Origin: UBA4877 sp002399285
GTDB taxonomy: Bacteria; Bacillota; Thermoanaerobacteria; Thermoanaerobacterales; UBA4877
Assembly: GCA_036771835.1 (NCBI GenBank)
Contig: DAIPGN010000001.1
Location: forward strand, 62,001 to 126,000
Length of the DNA stretch: 64,000 bases
Direction of reading: 5' to 3'
Made by a program: the position numbers and the translations under genes. The notes under the pieces were generated by a model. It had not been told where the DNA came from. It ran no database searches and worked only from the letters and a program-made list of their open reading frames with translations. The first letter of the stretch is position 1; every line of letters starts with the position of its first letter. Below are positions 16,844 to 25,561 of this stretch, one piece after another.

Positions 16844-18067
16844 ATGAATGAGATAGAACTGCTGGCGCCGGCAGGCGACCTCGAGAGATTGAAGGCGGCC
16901 GTTTATTATGGAGCGGACGCCATATACATCGGGGGCAAAAGATACGGTCTTCGTGCGGGTTCCAACAATTTTACCATGGAGGAGATAAAGGAAGGGGTAG
17001 ACTATGCCCACCAAAGAGGCAGAAGGGTCTACCTTACTTTAAATATAATACCTCATAATGAAGATCTGGACGGAATGGACGATTATATTGCGGACACATT
17101 CAGCTCAGGCATAGACGCCTATATAGTCTCCGATCCCGGGATCTTTGCAATGGTCAAAAAGATAGCGCCTGCGGCGGAGATCCATATCAGCACGCAAGCA
17201 AACAATACCAATTGGCTCAGCGCCGAGTTCTGGCACGACCTTGGTGCAAAGCGGGTAGTTCTGGCGCGGGAGCTTTCCATAGAAGAAATAAGGGATATAA
17301 GGAATAGGGTCTCCGACACGTTGGAATTGGAAGCTTTTATACACGGCGCTATGTGCATATCATATTCCGGGCGCTGTCTCCTCAGCAATTTTATGACGGG
17401 CAGGGATGCCAACAGGGGTGAATGCACCCATCCATGCAGATGGAGGTATCATTTGATGGAAGAGAAAAGGCCCGGCGAGTATTTTCCGGTGTTTGAAGAC
17501 GAAAACGGCAGCCATATAATGAATTCAAAGGACCTGTGTATGATAAAATATCTGCCCGAACTCATCGAGGCAGGTGTGACCAGTCTGAAGATCGAGGGCA
17601 GGAATAAGGGCATATACTATGTGGCCGTGACCGTGAATGCATACAGAAAGGCGTTGGACGCCTATCTTAATGACACGGAGGGGTACGGCTTTGATGGAGT
17701 CCTTTTGGATGAACTGTATAAGGCCAGCACGAGGGACTTTACGACGGGCTTTTACCTCGGCAGGCCCGGCCCGGAAGCCAATATGTATGACAGTGACGCG
17801 CATCGTGTTGGTTATGATATTATAGGCATCGTCAGGGATTACAATGAGGATAACGGCACGATGCTTGTAGAACAGCGGAACAGGTTCTGTGAAAACGAGG
17901 AGGTTGAGGTGCTGACACCGGACGGCGTGTATCCATTTAATACGGGCGAACTGTATGACGAGAACCTGAGCAGGATAGAATCGGCTCCGCACGCGCAGCA
18001 AATGGTCTGGATGCGTTCCCCGAGAAAATTTACCGAATATGACATATTGAGGCGTAAAAAGGTATGA
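16844..18067 (+). CDS. U32 peptidase-family tRNA hydroxylation protein, TrhP-like
   Basis: This 407-residue protein carries the U32 signature (EAFIHGAMCISYSGRCLLSN, near residue 165). Other conserved segments are ELLAPAGDLERLKAAVYYGA at the N-terminus and SLKIEGRNKGIYYVA. Despite the peptidase name, TrhP-type members use prephenate to hydroxylate U34 of tRNA. It lies 4 bases after the TrmR-like gene, which would methylate the product. Length fits the TrhP2 subgroup; only one copy is present here, where B. subtilis has two. Confidence 0.85.
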   Translation: MNEIELLAPAGDLERLKAAVYYGADAIYIGGKRYGLRAGSNNFTMEEIKEGVDYAHQRGRRVYLTLNIIPHNEDLDGMDDYIADTFSSGIDAYIVSDPGIFAMVKKIAPAAEIHISTQANNTNWLSAEFWHDLGAKRVVLARELSIEEIRDIRNRVSDTLELEAFIHGAMCISYSGRCLLSNFMTGRDANRGECTHPCRWRYHLMEEKRPGEYFPVFEDENGSHIMNSKDLCMIKYLPELIEAGVTSLKIEGRNKGIYYVAVTVNAYRKALDAYLNDTEGYGFDGVLLDELYKASTRDFTTGFYLGRPGPEANMYDSDAHRVGYDIIGIVRDYNEDNGTMLVEQRNRFCENEEVEVLTPDGVYPFNTGELYDENLSRIESAPHAQQMVWMRSPRKFTEYDILRRKKV

Positions 18068-18070
18068 TAA

Positions 18071-18118
18071 TGCCCCCATTCGGAGATAATATCTTTAATC
18101 TGCGATGGGGGTATTTTT
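18071..18118 (+). promoter_or_regulatory. Hairpin holding the PBP ribosome site (terminator or attenuator)
   Basis: TGCCCCCAT (18071-18079) pairs with ATGGGGGTA (18105-18113), followed by TTTTT (18114-18118) and then the PBP start ATG at 18119. The only Shine-Dalgarno-like sequence for the PBP gene is the GGGGG inside the 3' arm. The element therefore looks like an intrinsic terminator for the U32 operon and could also sequester the PBP ribosome site. Confidence 0.75.
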
Positions 18119-19741
18119 ATGCCTATAAGGATTCGAATCATTTGTATATCGGCGGTCCTATGTTTTGCCATGATGATTTCCAAGCTCTTCTATATACAGA
18201 TATATGAAGGCAAGAAATATAAGGAAATGGCAGAAAACCAAGTGTCTGAAGAGGTCATGCTTAAGCCGGACAGGGGAGCCATCTTGGACAGGAACGGCGA
18301 GACGCTCACCGACAGGGAGGATATAGACGAGATAATAGCCGTACCGGCACAAATAAGGGACAAGCAACTGGCCGCCGGAGTGATATCCAAGCTGTGCGGC
18401 CAGTATGATGTGGAGGAGCGCCTGGAAAACGGAAGCAAGGATGTACTTACATTCGAAATCAAAGATAAGGGATTATTGAAGATGTTGGAAGGGTCGCTTC
18501 CCCATGGGGTCTACGTGTATCACGACACACTGAGATACAGCGGAGACGGCCTGGCCGAGCACGTTATCGGCTATCTCAATGCAAACGGCACCGGAATGAT
18601 GGGTATGGAAAGAGATTTTGATCAGGACATGAAGAGCAGCGACAAGATGATAATGAGGGTATACAAGGACGGATCGGACAGGATACTGCCGGGAATGGAC
18701 GCGGAGTTTGTAAATAAAGGCGAGGATAGAGGCTTTAATGTAAAGACCACTTTGAACTATAGGATACAGCAGGCTGCCGAACAAGTGATGGATAAATACG
18801 GCGTAAACGGAGCCGTTGTGGTTTTAGACACAAATTCGGGTGAAATACTTGCAATGGCCAGCAGACCACAGTTCGATCAGAATGAAATAAATAATAGTCT
18901 CAAACGGAATGACGCGCCTCTCATAAACAGGGCAATGAACGGTTATCCGCCCGGCTCGGTGTTTAAAACGATAGTGGCGGCCGCCGCATTGGAGGATGGC
19001 AGAGTGAGTACCGGAGACCACTTTTACTGCGGAGGCAGCATAAATGTTAAGGGAGTCACGTATAATTGCTTTGATAAAGAGGTACACGGAAATATCGATT
19101 TTAAAAGCGCCTATTCGCAATCCTGCAATGTGGCCTTCATTCAGATAGGCATGAGGGCCGGCGGAGAAAAAATATTGGAGATGGCCCAAAAATTTGGATT
19201 TGGCGAACCGGAGAACATAGGTATCGATATAAAGCAAAATATCAATCTTCCCAAAGCGAATGAGACGGCAGGCGCAGGAATAGGTAATCTGTCCATCGGA
19301 CAGGGGAGTCTGCTGGTGTCGCCTCTGCAGGTGGCAGATATGACGGCGGTAATAGCAAACGGGGGTTACAGATATAAACCGAGACTGGTCGATTCCATAG
19401 TGGATGACAACGGCAGCGTGCTCAAAAAAGTTACCAAGAGCGAGGGCTATAGGGTGATAGACTCTGAAGTCGCGAAGGACCTATGCGAAATGATGAAGCT
19501 TGCCGTATCCGAGGGAACGGGCGGAAAGGCCGATATAGACGGGACCGTGGCAGGCAAGACGGGCACGGCGGAATTCAATAAGGAAAAGAATATTTCACAT
19601 TCATGGTTTACGGGTTTTTTCCCCTATGACGATCCGCAGTATGTCATAACAGTGATGGCGGAGGGAGGCGGCGTCGGAGGAGGTAAAGCCGCGGAAGTAT
19701 TCCACGATGTGGCTGAAGACATTTTAAAAATAGCCAAATAA
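18119..19741 (+). CDS. Class B penicillin-binding protein (transpeptidase)
   Basis: This 540-residue protein has a short cytoplasmic start, one membrane segment (residues 6-24), a dimerisation region and a transpeptidase domain. The active-site motifs are SVFK with S280, SCN with S335, and KTG with K480. It crosslinks peptidoglycan outside the membrane. The position after mltG-trmR-U32 and before sigK matches B. subtilis yrrR (pbpI), a PBP expressed in sporulation. No PASTA domain is present, so it is not a PBP2x or SpoVD with that tail. Its ribosome site lies within a hairpin. Confidence 0.93.
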   Translation: MPIRIRIICISAVLCFAMMISKLFYIQIYEGKKYKEMAENQVSEEVMLKPDRGAILDRNGETLTDREDIDEIIAVPAQIRDKQLAAGVISKLCGQYDVEERLENGSKDVLTFEIKDKGLLKMLEGSLPHGVYVYHDTLRYSGDGLAEHVIGYLNANGTGMMGMERDFDQDMKSSDKMIMRVYKDGSDRILPGMDAEFVNKGEDRGFNVKTTLNYRIQQAAEQVMDKYGVNGAVVVLDTNSGEILAMASRPQFDQNEINNSLKRNDAPLINRAMNGYPPGSVFKTIVAAAALEDGRVSTGDHFYCGGSINVKGVTYNCFDKEVHGNIDFKSAYSQSCNVAFIQIGMRAGGEKILEMAQKFGFGEPENIGIDIKQNINLPKANETAGAGIGNLSIGQGSLLVSPLQVADMTAVIANGGYRYKPRLVDSIVDDNGSVLKKVTKSEGYRVIDSEVAKDLCEMMKLAVSEGTGGKADIDGTVAGKTGTAEFNKEKNISHSWFTGFFPYDDPQYVITVMAEGGGVGGGKAAEVFHDVAEDILKIAK

Positions 19742-19763
19742 AATTAATAGACATGCACAAAAA

Positions 19764-19805
19764 CCCGGTCGGACACATATTATTTAATTATCCGGTCGGG
19801 GGGTG
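19764..19805 (+). promoter_or_regulatory. Hairpin covering the sigK ribosome site
   Basis: CCCGGTCGGA (19764-19773) pairs with TCCGGTCGGG (19791-19800) in a 10-bp RNA stem that includes a tandem G-U pair, with a 17-base AT-rich loop. The two arms are also near-direct repeats (CCGGTCGG). The 3' arm runs into GGGGGGTG (19798-19805), the ribosome site for sigK. It may end the PBP transcript poorly, or limit sigK translation. Confidence 0.55.
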
Positions 19806-19813
19806 TATTCTCT

Positions 19814-20509
19814 TTGCTATTACCGAATTTTTTATTCTTGATGCCTCTGGTATGCGTTACTTTTGCATCGGGCTATATCACATGCAGCAATTCCTTTCCC
19901 CAAGTCCTTTCAGCCAAAGAAGAAAAGTACTATCTGGAATGTATGAAAAATGGCGACAAAGATGCAAGAAATATACTGATCGAAAGAAACTTGCGCTTGG
20001 TTGCCCATGTGGTAAAAAAATATTCTGCAAATAACAAGGATTTGGATGATCTCATATCCATAGGCACCATAGGATTGATAAAGGCAATAAATACTTATGA
20101 CGAGACTAAGGGCACCAGGCTGGCCACATATGCCGCCCGATGCATCGATAACGAGATATTGATGTCCATAAGGTCGAATAAAAAGACAAGAAATGAAGTA
20201 TATCTGCAAGATCCCATAGGCATTGACAAAGAGGGAAATGAGATCTCGCTTATCGACGTGCTAGGCACAGAAGGTGATGAAATAAGCGATGAGGTAGAAG
20301 AAAAAATGCAGATTAAGAAACTCTACGAGAAATTGAATCGGTGCCTTAAAGGCCGGGAGAGACAAATAATAGAATTGCGCTATGGGTTGAACAACGGCGC
20401 CGGTAAAACGCAGATGGAGATAGCCAAACTGCTGGGGATTTCCAGATCTTATGTGTCGAGGATAGAAAAAAAGGCCCTGATGAAACTTTCCAAAGAGCTC
20501 TCAAACTGA
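19814..20509 (+). CDS. sigK: RNA polymerase sporulation sigma factor, pro-sigma-K
   Basis: This 231-residue sigma-70 family protein directs late mother-cell transcription. It begins with a hydrophobic pro-sequence (residues 1-20) ending in NSFPQVLSAKEE, the usual processing region cut by SpoIVFB. Next come region 2 (EDLISIGTIGLIKAI-type, here DDLISIGTIGLIKAINTY) and region 4 (GISRSYVSRIEKKALMK). The gene is contiguous, with no skin element. The start is TTG at 19814 with GGGGGGTG upstream. SigE is the alternative, but the QDPIGIDKEGNEISLIDVL segment and the pro-sequence favour SigK. Confidence 0.93.
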   Translation: MLLPNFLFLMPLVCVTFASGYITCSNSFPQVLSAKEEKYYLECMKNGDKDARNILIERNLRLVAHVVKKYSANNKDLDDLISIGTIGLIKAINTYDETKGTRLATYAARCIDNEILMSIRSNKKTRNEVYLQDPIGIDKEGNEISLIDVLGTEGDEISDEVEEKMQIKKLYEKLNRCLKGRERQIIELRYGLNNGAGKTQMEIAKLLGISRSYVSRIEKKALMKLSKELSN

Positions 20510-20529
20510 TTGCAGGGCTTTCTTTTTTT
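20471..20529 (+). terminator. Terminator at the end of sigK
   Basis: AAGGCCCTG (20471-20479, inside sigK) pairs with CAGGGCTTT (20513-20521), followed by CTTTTTTT. The loop is long (33 bases) and contains the palindrome GAGCTC, so the fold is plausible but not ideal. Confidence 0.5.
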
Positions 20530-20564
20530 GCTATAATTGTAATGGATACCGGAGGTGCTGAGAT

Positions 20565-21068
20565 ATGCTGCTATATCCTGATATGTATTTGGATTCGATA
20601 GACAACCTGAATATTAAAGTTCTGAGGGAGATGGGATTTGAGGCCCTTATCCTGGACATCGACAATACGATAATCGAGTGGAATATCAGAGTTCCCGATG
20701 ACCGGAGCAGACGGATAATAAAGGAAGCTATGGCTGTGGGCATGAAGGTGTGTCTCATATCCAACGGCACGAGAAACAGGGTATCGGAATTTGCCGCTGC
20801 GTTGGATGTATCCTGCGTTTACAATGCCGGCAAGCCGCGCAAAAGCCCGTACAGGAGAGCGCTGAAGCTTCTCGGCGTAAGTCCCGACAAGGTCGTCGCC
20901 ATAGGAGATCAGGTGTTTACCGATATACTCGGCGGCAATCGTCTGGGTTTTTATACCATATTGGTACGCCCCATTTCGACAAAAGAAACTAAATGGACAT
21001 GTTTTATAAGAAGGTTTGAAAGAATTGTATTGAATAAATATAATAAAAATGTAAAAAAATCTGATTAG
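20565..21068 (+). CDS. YqeG family HAD-IIIA phosphatase
   Basis: This 167-residue HAD hydrolase has the nucleophile motif LDIDNTIIEW near residue 29, ISNGTRNR as motif II, and KPRKSPYRRALKLLG followed by GDQVFTDILGGN as motifs III and IV. YqeG homologs are related to phosphatidylglycerophosphate phosphatases (PgpP/GEP4), so a role in phospholipid synthesis is possible. The ATG follows GGAGGT. It stands between the sigK terminator and the pilus promoter and is probably transcribed alone. Confidence 0.88.
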   Translation: MLLYPDMYLDSIDNLNIKVLREMGFEALILDIDNTIIEWNIRVPDDRSRRIIKEAMAVGMKVCLISNGTRNRVSEFAAALDVSCVYNAGKPRKSPYRRALKLLGVSPDKVVAIGDQVFTDILGGNRLGFYTILVRPISTKETKWTCFIRRFERIVLNKYNKNVKKSD

Positions 21069-21072
21069 CAAT

Positions 21073-21101
21073 AAAGGATAATCATTGTTTTTGTCGAATA
21101 C
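21073..21101 (+). promoter_or_regulatory. Sigma-H-like promoter with overlapping Spo0A box, type IV pilus operon
   Basis: AAAGGATAA (21073-21081) fits the sigma-H -35 pattern RNAGGAWWW. After an 11-base spacer, GTCGAATAC (21093-21101) fits the -10 pattern RNNGAATWW except for its last base. TGTCGAA at 21092-21098 is a Spo0A box overlapping the -10. The layout and spacing are the same as at the spo0A promoter in this window. Confidence 0.6.
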
Positions 21102-21145
21102 AGTATTATTGTAAAATAGGACTAATTTCCCATTAAGGAGAAATC

Positions 21146-22822
21146 ATGGTAAAGCGTACGCTGGGAGAAATATTGGTCTTCATGTCAATAATCGACGGAA
21201 AGCAATTGAATAAAGCTTTGGAAGAGCAAAAGAGATCGGGTGAAAAGCTGGGGGAGGTCTTGATCCGTCTGGGATACGCTACGCCGGAGCAGATAGCGAA
21301 GGCACAGGGTTTTCAGCTGGGCGCACCCTATATGGAGATATCCAGTTCCTATATTGATACCGATGCGCCGAAACTTATATCCGCCAATTTAGCCAAAAGG
21401 CATAGGTTGATCCCGATAAGGCGGGATACGGATGGCTTATGTGTGGCAATGGCCGATCCGTCGGATATATTAGCCATAGATGACGCCTCTATTGCAACGG
21501 GTATGAATATCAAACCTTTTGCGGCGACCCCTGCTGATATTGAAAAGGCGATAAGCCGTTTTTACGGTCGGCAGGAAGCCGAGAGCACGGTCAAGGACTT
21601 TGGAAGAGAGTACGGCAGCTTCGATGAATCCGATGGTGAAATCCCCGAGAGTGTTGCCAACGCCCCGGCAGTGAAGCTTCTCAACCTAATAATTGAGCAG
21701 GGCGTCGGAAGCAGGGCCAGCGATATACATATAGAACCGACCCAGGACGATGTCCGCATAAGATTCAGGATAGACGGCGAACTCCATGAAATAATGAAAC
21801 CTTCCAAGGATGTCCTCGGTCCTATAATAACCAGGATAAAGATAATGGCAAACCTCAATATTGCGGAGCAGAGGCTTCCACAGGACGGAAGGATAGAGAC
21901 GGAAGTCGACGGGAGGGAACTGGATATAAGGGTATCGATAATTCCGACTATTAACGGAGAGAAGGCCGTTCTTAGGCTGCTTGACAAGGGCAATTTTTTG
22001 ATAACGCGGGACAGGTTGGGATTGAGTCCCGATGCGATGAACAAGTACCTGTCGTTTTTGAAGCATCCCCACGGTATAATTTTGGTGACGGGTCCCACCG
22101 GCAGTGGAAAAACCACTACGCTTTACACTATGCTTGATGAGATAAATAAAGAGAGTAAAAATATCATAACGATAGAGGACCCGGTCGAATATACGATATC
22201 CGGGGTGAATCAGATCCAGGTGAATGAGAAGATCGGACTCGGCTTTGCCAATATTTTGCGGTCCGTCTTAAGGCAGGACCCAGATATAATAATGGTAGGG
22301 GAAATAAGAGATAATGAGACGGCTGAATTGGCTGTTCGCGCGGCAATAACCGGACATTTGGTGCTTTCAACACTGCATACCAACGATGCCGCCGGTGCGG
22401 TGACAAGGCTTGCGGACATGGGCATAGAGCCGTATTTATTATCATCGTCGGTTGTCGGAGTGATCGCTCAGAGACTTGTGCGCAAGATCTGTCAGAATTG
22501 TAAGGTGGCCTATGAGGCTGACGATGCGGAAAAGCAGCTGCTTGGGCTGACTCCCAAAAACGATTTCACGCTTTACAGGGGCGCAGGCTGCGCAGTTTGT
22601 AATGGGACAGGCTATAGGGGAAGGCAAGGTATATTTGAAATGCTTCCGATCACAAAAGAGATAAAAAAGGCGATAAATTCCAAGAAGACGGAAGACCAAA
22701 TAGCGGCCATGGCCGTTAAGGAAGGCAACCGCCTTTTGATCGACAGCGCTAGGGAGCTGGTATTAAAGGGAGTGACCACGCCTGAGGAGATGACGAGGGT
22801 TACATATGAGGAACGGGGATAG
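21146..22822 (+). CDS. pilB: Type IV pilus assembly ATPase PilB
   Basis: This 558-residue cytoplasmic hexameric ATPase powers pilus extension. It has an N-terminal MshEN-like domain (EQIAKAQGFQLGAPYMEI), Walker A GPTGSGKTTT near residues 316-325, the Asp and His boxes typical of GspE, and a zinc tetracysteine region with two CxxC pairs near residues 449-452 and 482-485. It is the first gene of the pilus operon, preceded by AAGGAG and the promoter above. It overlaps pilT by 17 bases. Competence ComGA is shorter and lacks the N-domain, so PilB is the better name. Confidence 0.95.
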   Translation: MVKRTLGEILVFMSIIDGKQLNKALEEQKRSGEKLGEVLIRLGYATPEQIAKAQGFQLGAPYMEISSSYIDTDAPKLISANLAKRHRLIPIRRDTDGLCVAMADPSDILAIDDASIATGMNIKPFAATPADIEKAISRFYGRQEAESTVKDFGREYGSFDESDGEIPESVANAPAVKLLNLIIEQGVGSRASDIHIEPTQDDVRIRFRIDGELHEIMKPSKDVLGPIITRIKIMANLNIAEQRLPQDGRIETEVDGRELDIRVSIIPTINGEKAVLRLLDKGNFLITRDRLGLSPDAMNKYLSFLKHPHGIILVTGPTGSGKTTTLYTMLDEINKESKNIITIEDPVEYTISGVNQIQVNEKIGLGFANILRSVLRQDPDIIMVGEIRDNETAELAVRAAITGHLVLSTLHTNDAAGAVTRLADMGIEPYLLSSSVVGVIAQRLVRKICQNCKVAYEADDAEKQLLGLTPKNDFTLYRGAGCAVCNGTGYRGRQGIFEMLPITKEIKKAINSKKTEDQIAAMAVKEGNRLLIDSARELVLKGVTTPEEMTRVTYEERG

Positions 22823-23891
22823 GCTGTCAAATATAGATAAACTCTTAGGCCATATGGCTGATATGGGTGCGTCGGACTTGCATCTTACCGTGGGTATACC
22901 GCCTGTTGCCAGGATCAACGGTCTTTTGAAGAGGATGGACCTTGCTGCCCTGAACGGGGAGGATACGCTGAACTATGCCAAGGTCATCCTGGACGAGAGA
23001 CAGTTTGATGCTCTGGAGAAAGCAGGTGAGATCGATTTGGCCTATTCCGTGCCGGATGCGGATAGGTACAGGATAAACATATTCAGACAGAGGGGAACAT
23101 ACGGTCTGGCGGTGAGACTTATACCCGCAAGGGTACCTTCCTTAGAGGAGCTGAAACTTCCGGACGCAGTGGGCGGCCTGGCCATGAAGCCGCGCGGGCT
23201 CGTACTCGTCACCGGTCCGACGGGATGCGGCAAGTCTACCACGCTGGCATCCATGATAGATAGGATAAATCATGAAAGAACCTCTCATATAATTACTTTG
23301 GAAGATCCCATAGAATATCTGCACATACATGACAAGAGCATAATAGCTCAGAGAGAAGTCGGTAGCGATACATTGTCCTTTGCCGACGGTCTCCGGGCCG
23401 CACTCAGAGAGGACCCCGATGTTATCCTTGTCGGGGAGATGAGGGACCTTGAGACTATATCCACAGCCATAACTGCAGCTGAGACCGGACATCTGGTGAT
23501 GTCTACCCTCCACACCATAGGGGCTGCAAGGACCATAGACAGGATCATCGACGTATTTCCTCCTTATCAGCAAAGACAGATCAGGATGCAACTTGCCAGC
23601 GTCCTTCAGGGTATCGTATCTCAGCAGCTCTTGACCACCGCCGATGAAACGGGCAGGGCAGCAGCCGCAGAGGTGATGATAGCCACGCCTGCCGTCTCAA
23701 ATCTGATAAGGGAGGACAAGACTCATCAGATACAGTCAATGATACAGACAGGCGCAAAGTATGGCATGGTATCCATGGACAATTCCATAGCCGCCCTCTG
23801 CATAAGCGGCAGGATCAGCCGCAGCGAGGCAGCCATGTATGCCATGGAACCGGAAAATTTAAACGGTATATTAACCGCAGCAGGCAGGTGA
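22806..23891 (+). CDS. pilT: Type IV pilus retraction ATPase PilT
   Basis: This 361-residue ATPase depolymerises pili and drives twitching movement. Walker A is GPTGCGKSTTL near residue 137; the Asp box and Walker B region include ALREDPDVILVGEMRDLET. The C-terminal part contains AAAEVMIATPAVSNLIRE, typical of PilT. Presence of a retraction motor shows that the system makes dynamic pili and not only a pseudopilus. The start overlaps the end of pilB by 17 bases. Confidence 0.95.
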   Translation: MRNGDRLSNIDKLLGHMADMGASDLHLTVGIPPVARINGLLKRMDLAALNGEDTLNYAKVILDERQFDALEKAGEIDLAYSVPDADRYRINIFRQRGTYGLAVRLIPARVPSLEELKLPDAVGGLAMKPRGLVLVTGPTGCGKSTTLASMIDRINHERTSHIITLEDPIEYLHIHDKSIIAQREVGSDTLSFADGLRAALREDPDVILVGEMRDLETISTAITAAETGHLVMSTLHTIGAARTIDRIIDVFPPYQQRQIRMQLASVLQGIVSQQLLTTADETGRAAAAEVMIATPAVSNLIREDKTHQIQSMIQTGAKYGMVSMDNSIAALCISGRISRSEAAMYAMEPENLNGILTAAGR

Positions 23892-23895
23892 CGTT

Positions 23896-25107
23896 ATGCC
23901 AATATTTCAGTACAGGGCGAGGGATGAAGCAGGCAGGCTCATCACCGGCGAGATGGAAAGCAAAAGTAGTATATTGGTCAATGCAAGCTTGAGAGGTAAA
24001 GACCTGTATCCAGTCGATATTAAGCAAAAACCTGTGGGAAAGGATATCTCTCTTCAGAAGTTCGGATCGAGAGTGGAGATAAAGGACATAGCCGTATTTT
24101 GCAGACAGTTTGCCGCTTTGAATCACGCTGGGGTGCCGGTGCCTGCATGCCTGGATATATTGAGAGAACAGACGGAGAATAAAAGACTAAGGGGCGCATT
24201 GGCCGGGATGCATGAGAATGTGCAGAAGGGCAAATCATTATCCGATACCATGCTTAAATATACGGAAATCTTTCCGCAGCTGCTGATCAGCATGGTGGAA
24301 GCGGGAGAGACCAGCGGTACTTTGGATACGGTTATGGGTAAAATGGCCGAACATTTTGAGACCCAGAACGGGATAGATCAGAAAATAAAATCTGCATTGA
24401 CATATCCTGCAGTGGTTGCTTGTGTGGCCGTGGGAGTAGTGATATTCCTTGTGAGCTTCGTACTGCCTACGTTTATAGGCCTTTTCCGGTCGGCAGGGGT
24501 AGAACTGCCGGTCCCGACTAAAATACTCATAGGTTTTAGCGGCCTCATTCGTAATTATTGGTATATATTTTTAATGGCATTTGCGGCATCGTATGCGCTT
24601 TACAAGTTTTACATCACGTCGTCTGAGGGCAGAAAAAGGGTGGATGGTCTCAAGCTGTCTTTGCCCGTTATAGGTACGCTTAACAGGCAAATAGTCACAG
24701 CCCGGTTTACGAGAACGCTGGGTATATTGATACGCAGCGGAGTGCCCTTGTTGAGATCCATGGAGATCACCGACAAAGTTATAGGCAACCGCACTGTATC
24801 GGAGGCCATCTCGGATATATCGGCCGCCCTTGCCGAGGGTTCCGGTCTGGCCGCTCCCATGAGATCGTCGGGGCTGTTCCCTCCCGTTGTCTATCAGATG
24901 GTAGAGGTGGGGGAAAGCTCCGGTACTCTGGATGATATGCTCCTCAATGCGGCAGACTTCTTTGACAGGGAGGTTGAGACGGCTGCGGCCCGGCTGACAA
25001 GCATGATCGAACCCGCGCTTACTCTCTTTATGGCCGGGATCATAGGATTCATAGTCATATCCATAGCCCTCCCCATGTTCCGCATGATGAATCTTGTGGG
25101 ATATTGA
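23896..25107 (+). CDS. pilC: Type IV pilus inner membrane platform protein PilC
   Basis: This 403-residue GspF/PilC protein has two repeated cytoplasmic domains (FCRQFAALNHAGVPVPACLD, and later FTRTLGILIRSGVPLLRSME) and three transmembrane segments (near residues 170-195, 220-240 and 375-398). It couples PilB and PilT to pilin insertion and removal. Both domains have the conserved VEAGETSGTLD / VEVGESSGTLD motif. It lies 4 bases after pilT. Confidence 0.95.
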   Translation: MPIFQYRARDEAGRLITGEMESKSSILVNASLRGKDLYPVDIKQKPVGKDISLQKFGSRVEIKDIAVFCRQFAALNHAGVPVPACLDILREQTENKRLRGALAGMHENVQKGKSLSDTMLKYTEIFPQLLISMVEAGETSGTLDTVMGKMAEHFETQNGIDQKIKSALTYPAVVACVAVGVVIFLVSFVLPTFIGLFRSAGVELPVPTKILIGFSGLIRNYWYIFLMAFAASYALYKFYITSSEGRKRVDGLKLSLPVIGTLNRQIVTARFTRTLGILIRSGVPLLRSMEITDKVIGNRTVSEAISDISAALAEGSGLAAPMRSSGLFPPVVYQMVEVGESSGTLDDMLLNAADFFDREVETAAARLTSMIEPALTLFMAGIIGFIVISIALPMFRMMNLVGY

Positions 25108-25133
25108 AAATGATAATAAGGGAGATAGATAAA

Positions 25134-25526
25134 ATGCGAACTAACCAGAAGGGATTTACGCTTATCGAACTCGTGGTAGTCATAGCCATACTCGGCGTAT
25201 TGACCTGCATAGCCGTGCCCAATGTCACCGGCGCCATGGCAAAGGCGAGGGAAGGTGCGGACAGGGCCACCGCTCTCACCATTGCCAATGCCGCAAAGCA
25301 ATATATAATAGAAAACAATGTATCACCGGGGGAAGGTGCAGTGGATGAAAATCATAAACTTGTAAAAGATCAATATCTGGAGTCCGTGCCCAAGCCGCAG
25401 AATAATGCTTCCGCAACATTTTTTCTGGATGTAAGCGGTGATTTGGATAAACCCGTCATAAAAGTCGGTTATGGATCAGGCGGCGATACGCTATATCCGT
25501 ACGACGATGAGAAGAAAAGCAAGTAA
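25134..25526 (+). CDS. pilA: Type IV major pilin (PilA/ComGC-like prepilin)
   Basis: This 130-residue prepilin has a short basic leader (MRTNQKG) followed by FTLIELVVVIAILGVL. Cleavage would fall after Gly7 and the conserved Glu is residue 5 of the mature protein. The globular domain is small and polar, with a C-terminal beta region (VIKVGYGSGGDTLYPYD). As the first pilin after pilC it is the most likely major subunit. The start at 25134 has GGGAG upstream; an in-frame ATG at 25104 would lengthen the leader by ten residues and overlaps pilC. Confidence 0.88.
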   Translation: MRTNQKGFTLIELVVVIAILGVLTCIAVPNVTGAMAKAREGADRATALTIANAAKQYIIENNVSPGEGAVDENHKLVKDQYLESVPKPQNNASATFFLDVSGDLDKPVIKVGYGSGGDTLYPYDDEKKSK

Positions 25527-25561
25527 TAATAAAAACGCGCTTTTTATTTAGAAAGGGCAAC

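Noticed and set aside
19753..20034. 93-residue ORF over the start of sigK
   Set aside because: It starts within the hairpin before sigK and reads sigK in the wrong frame.
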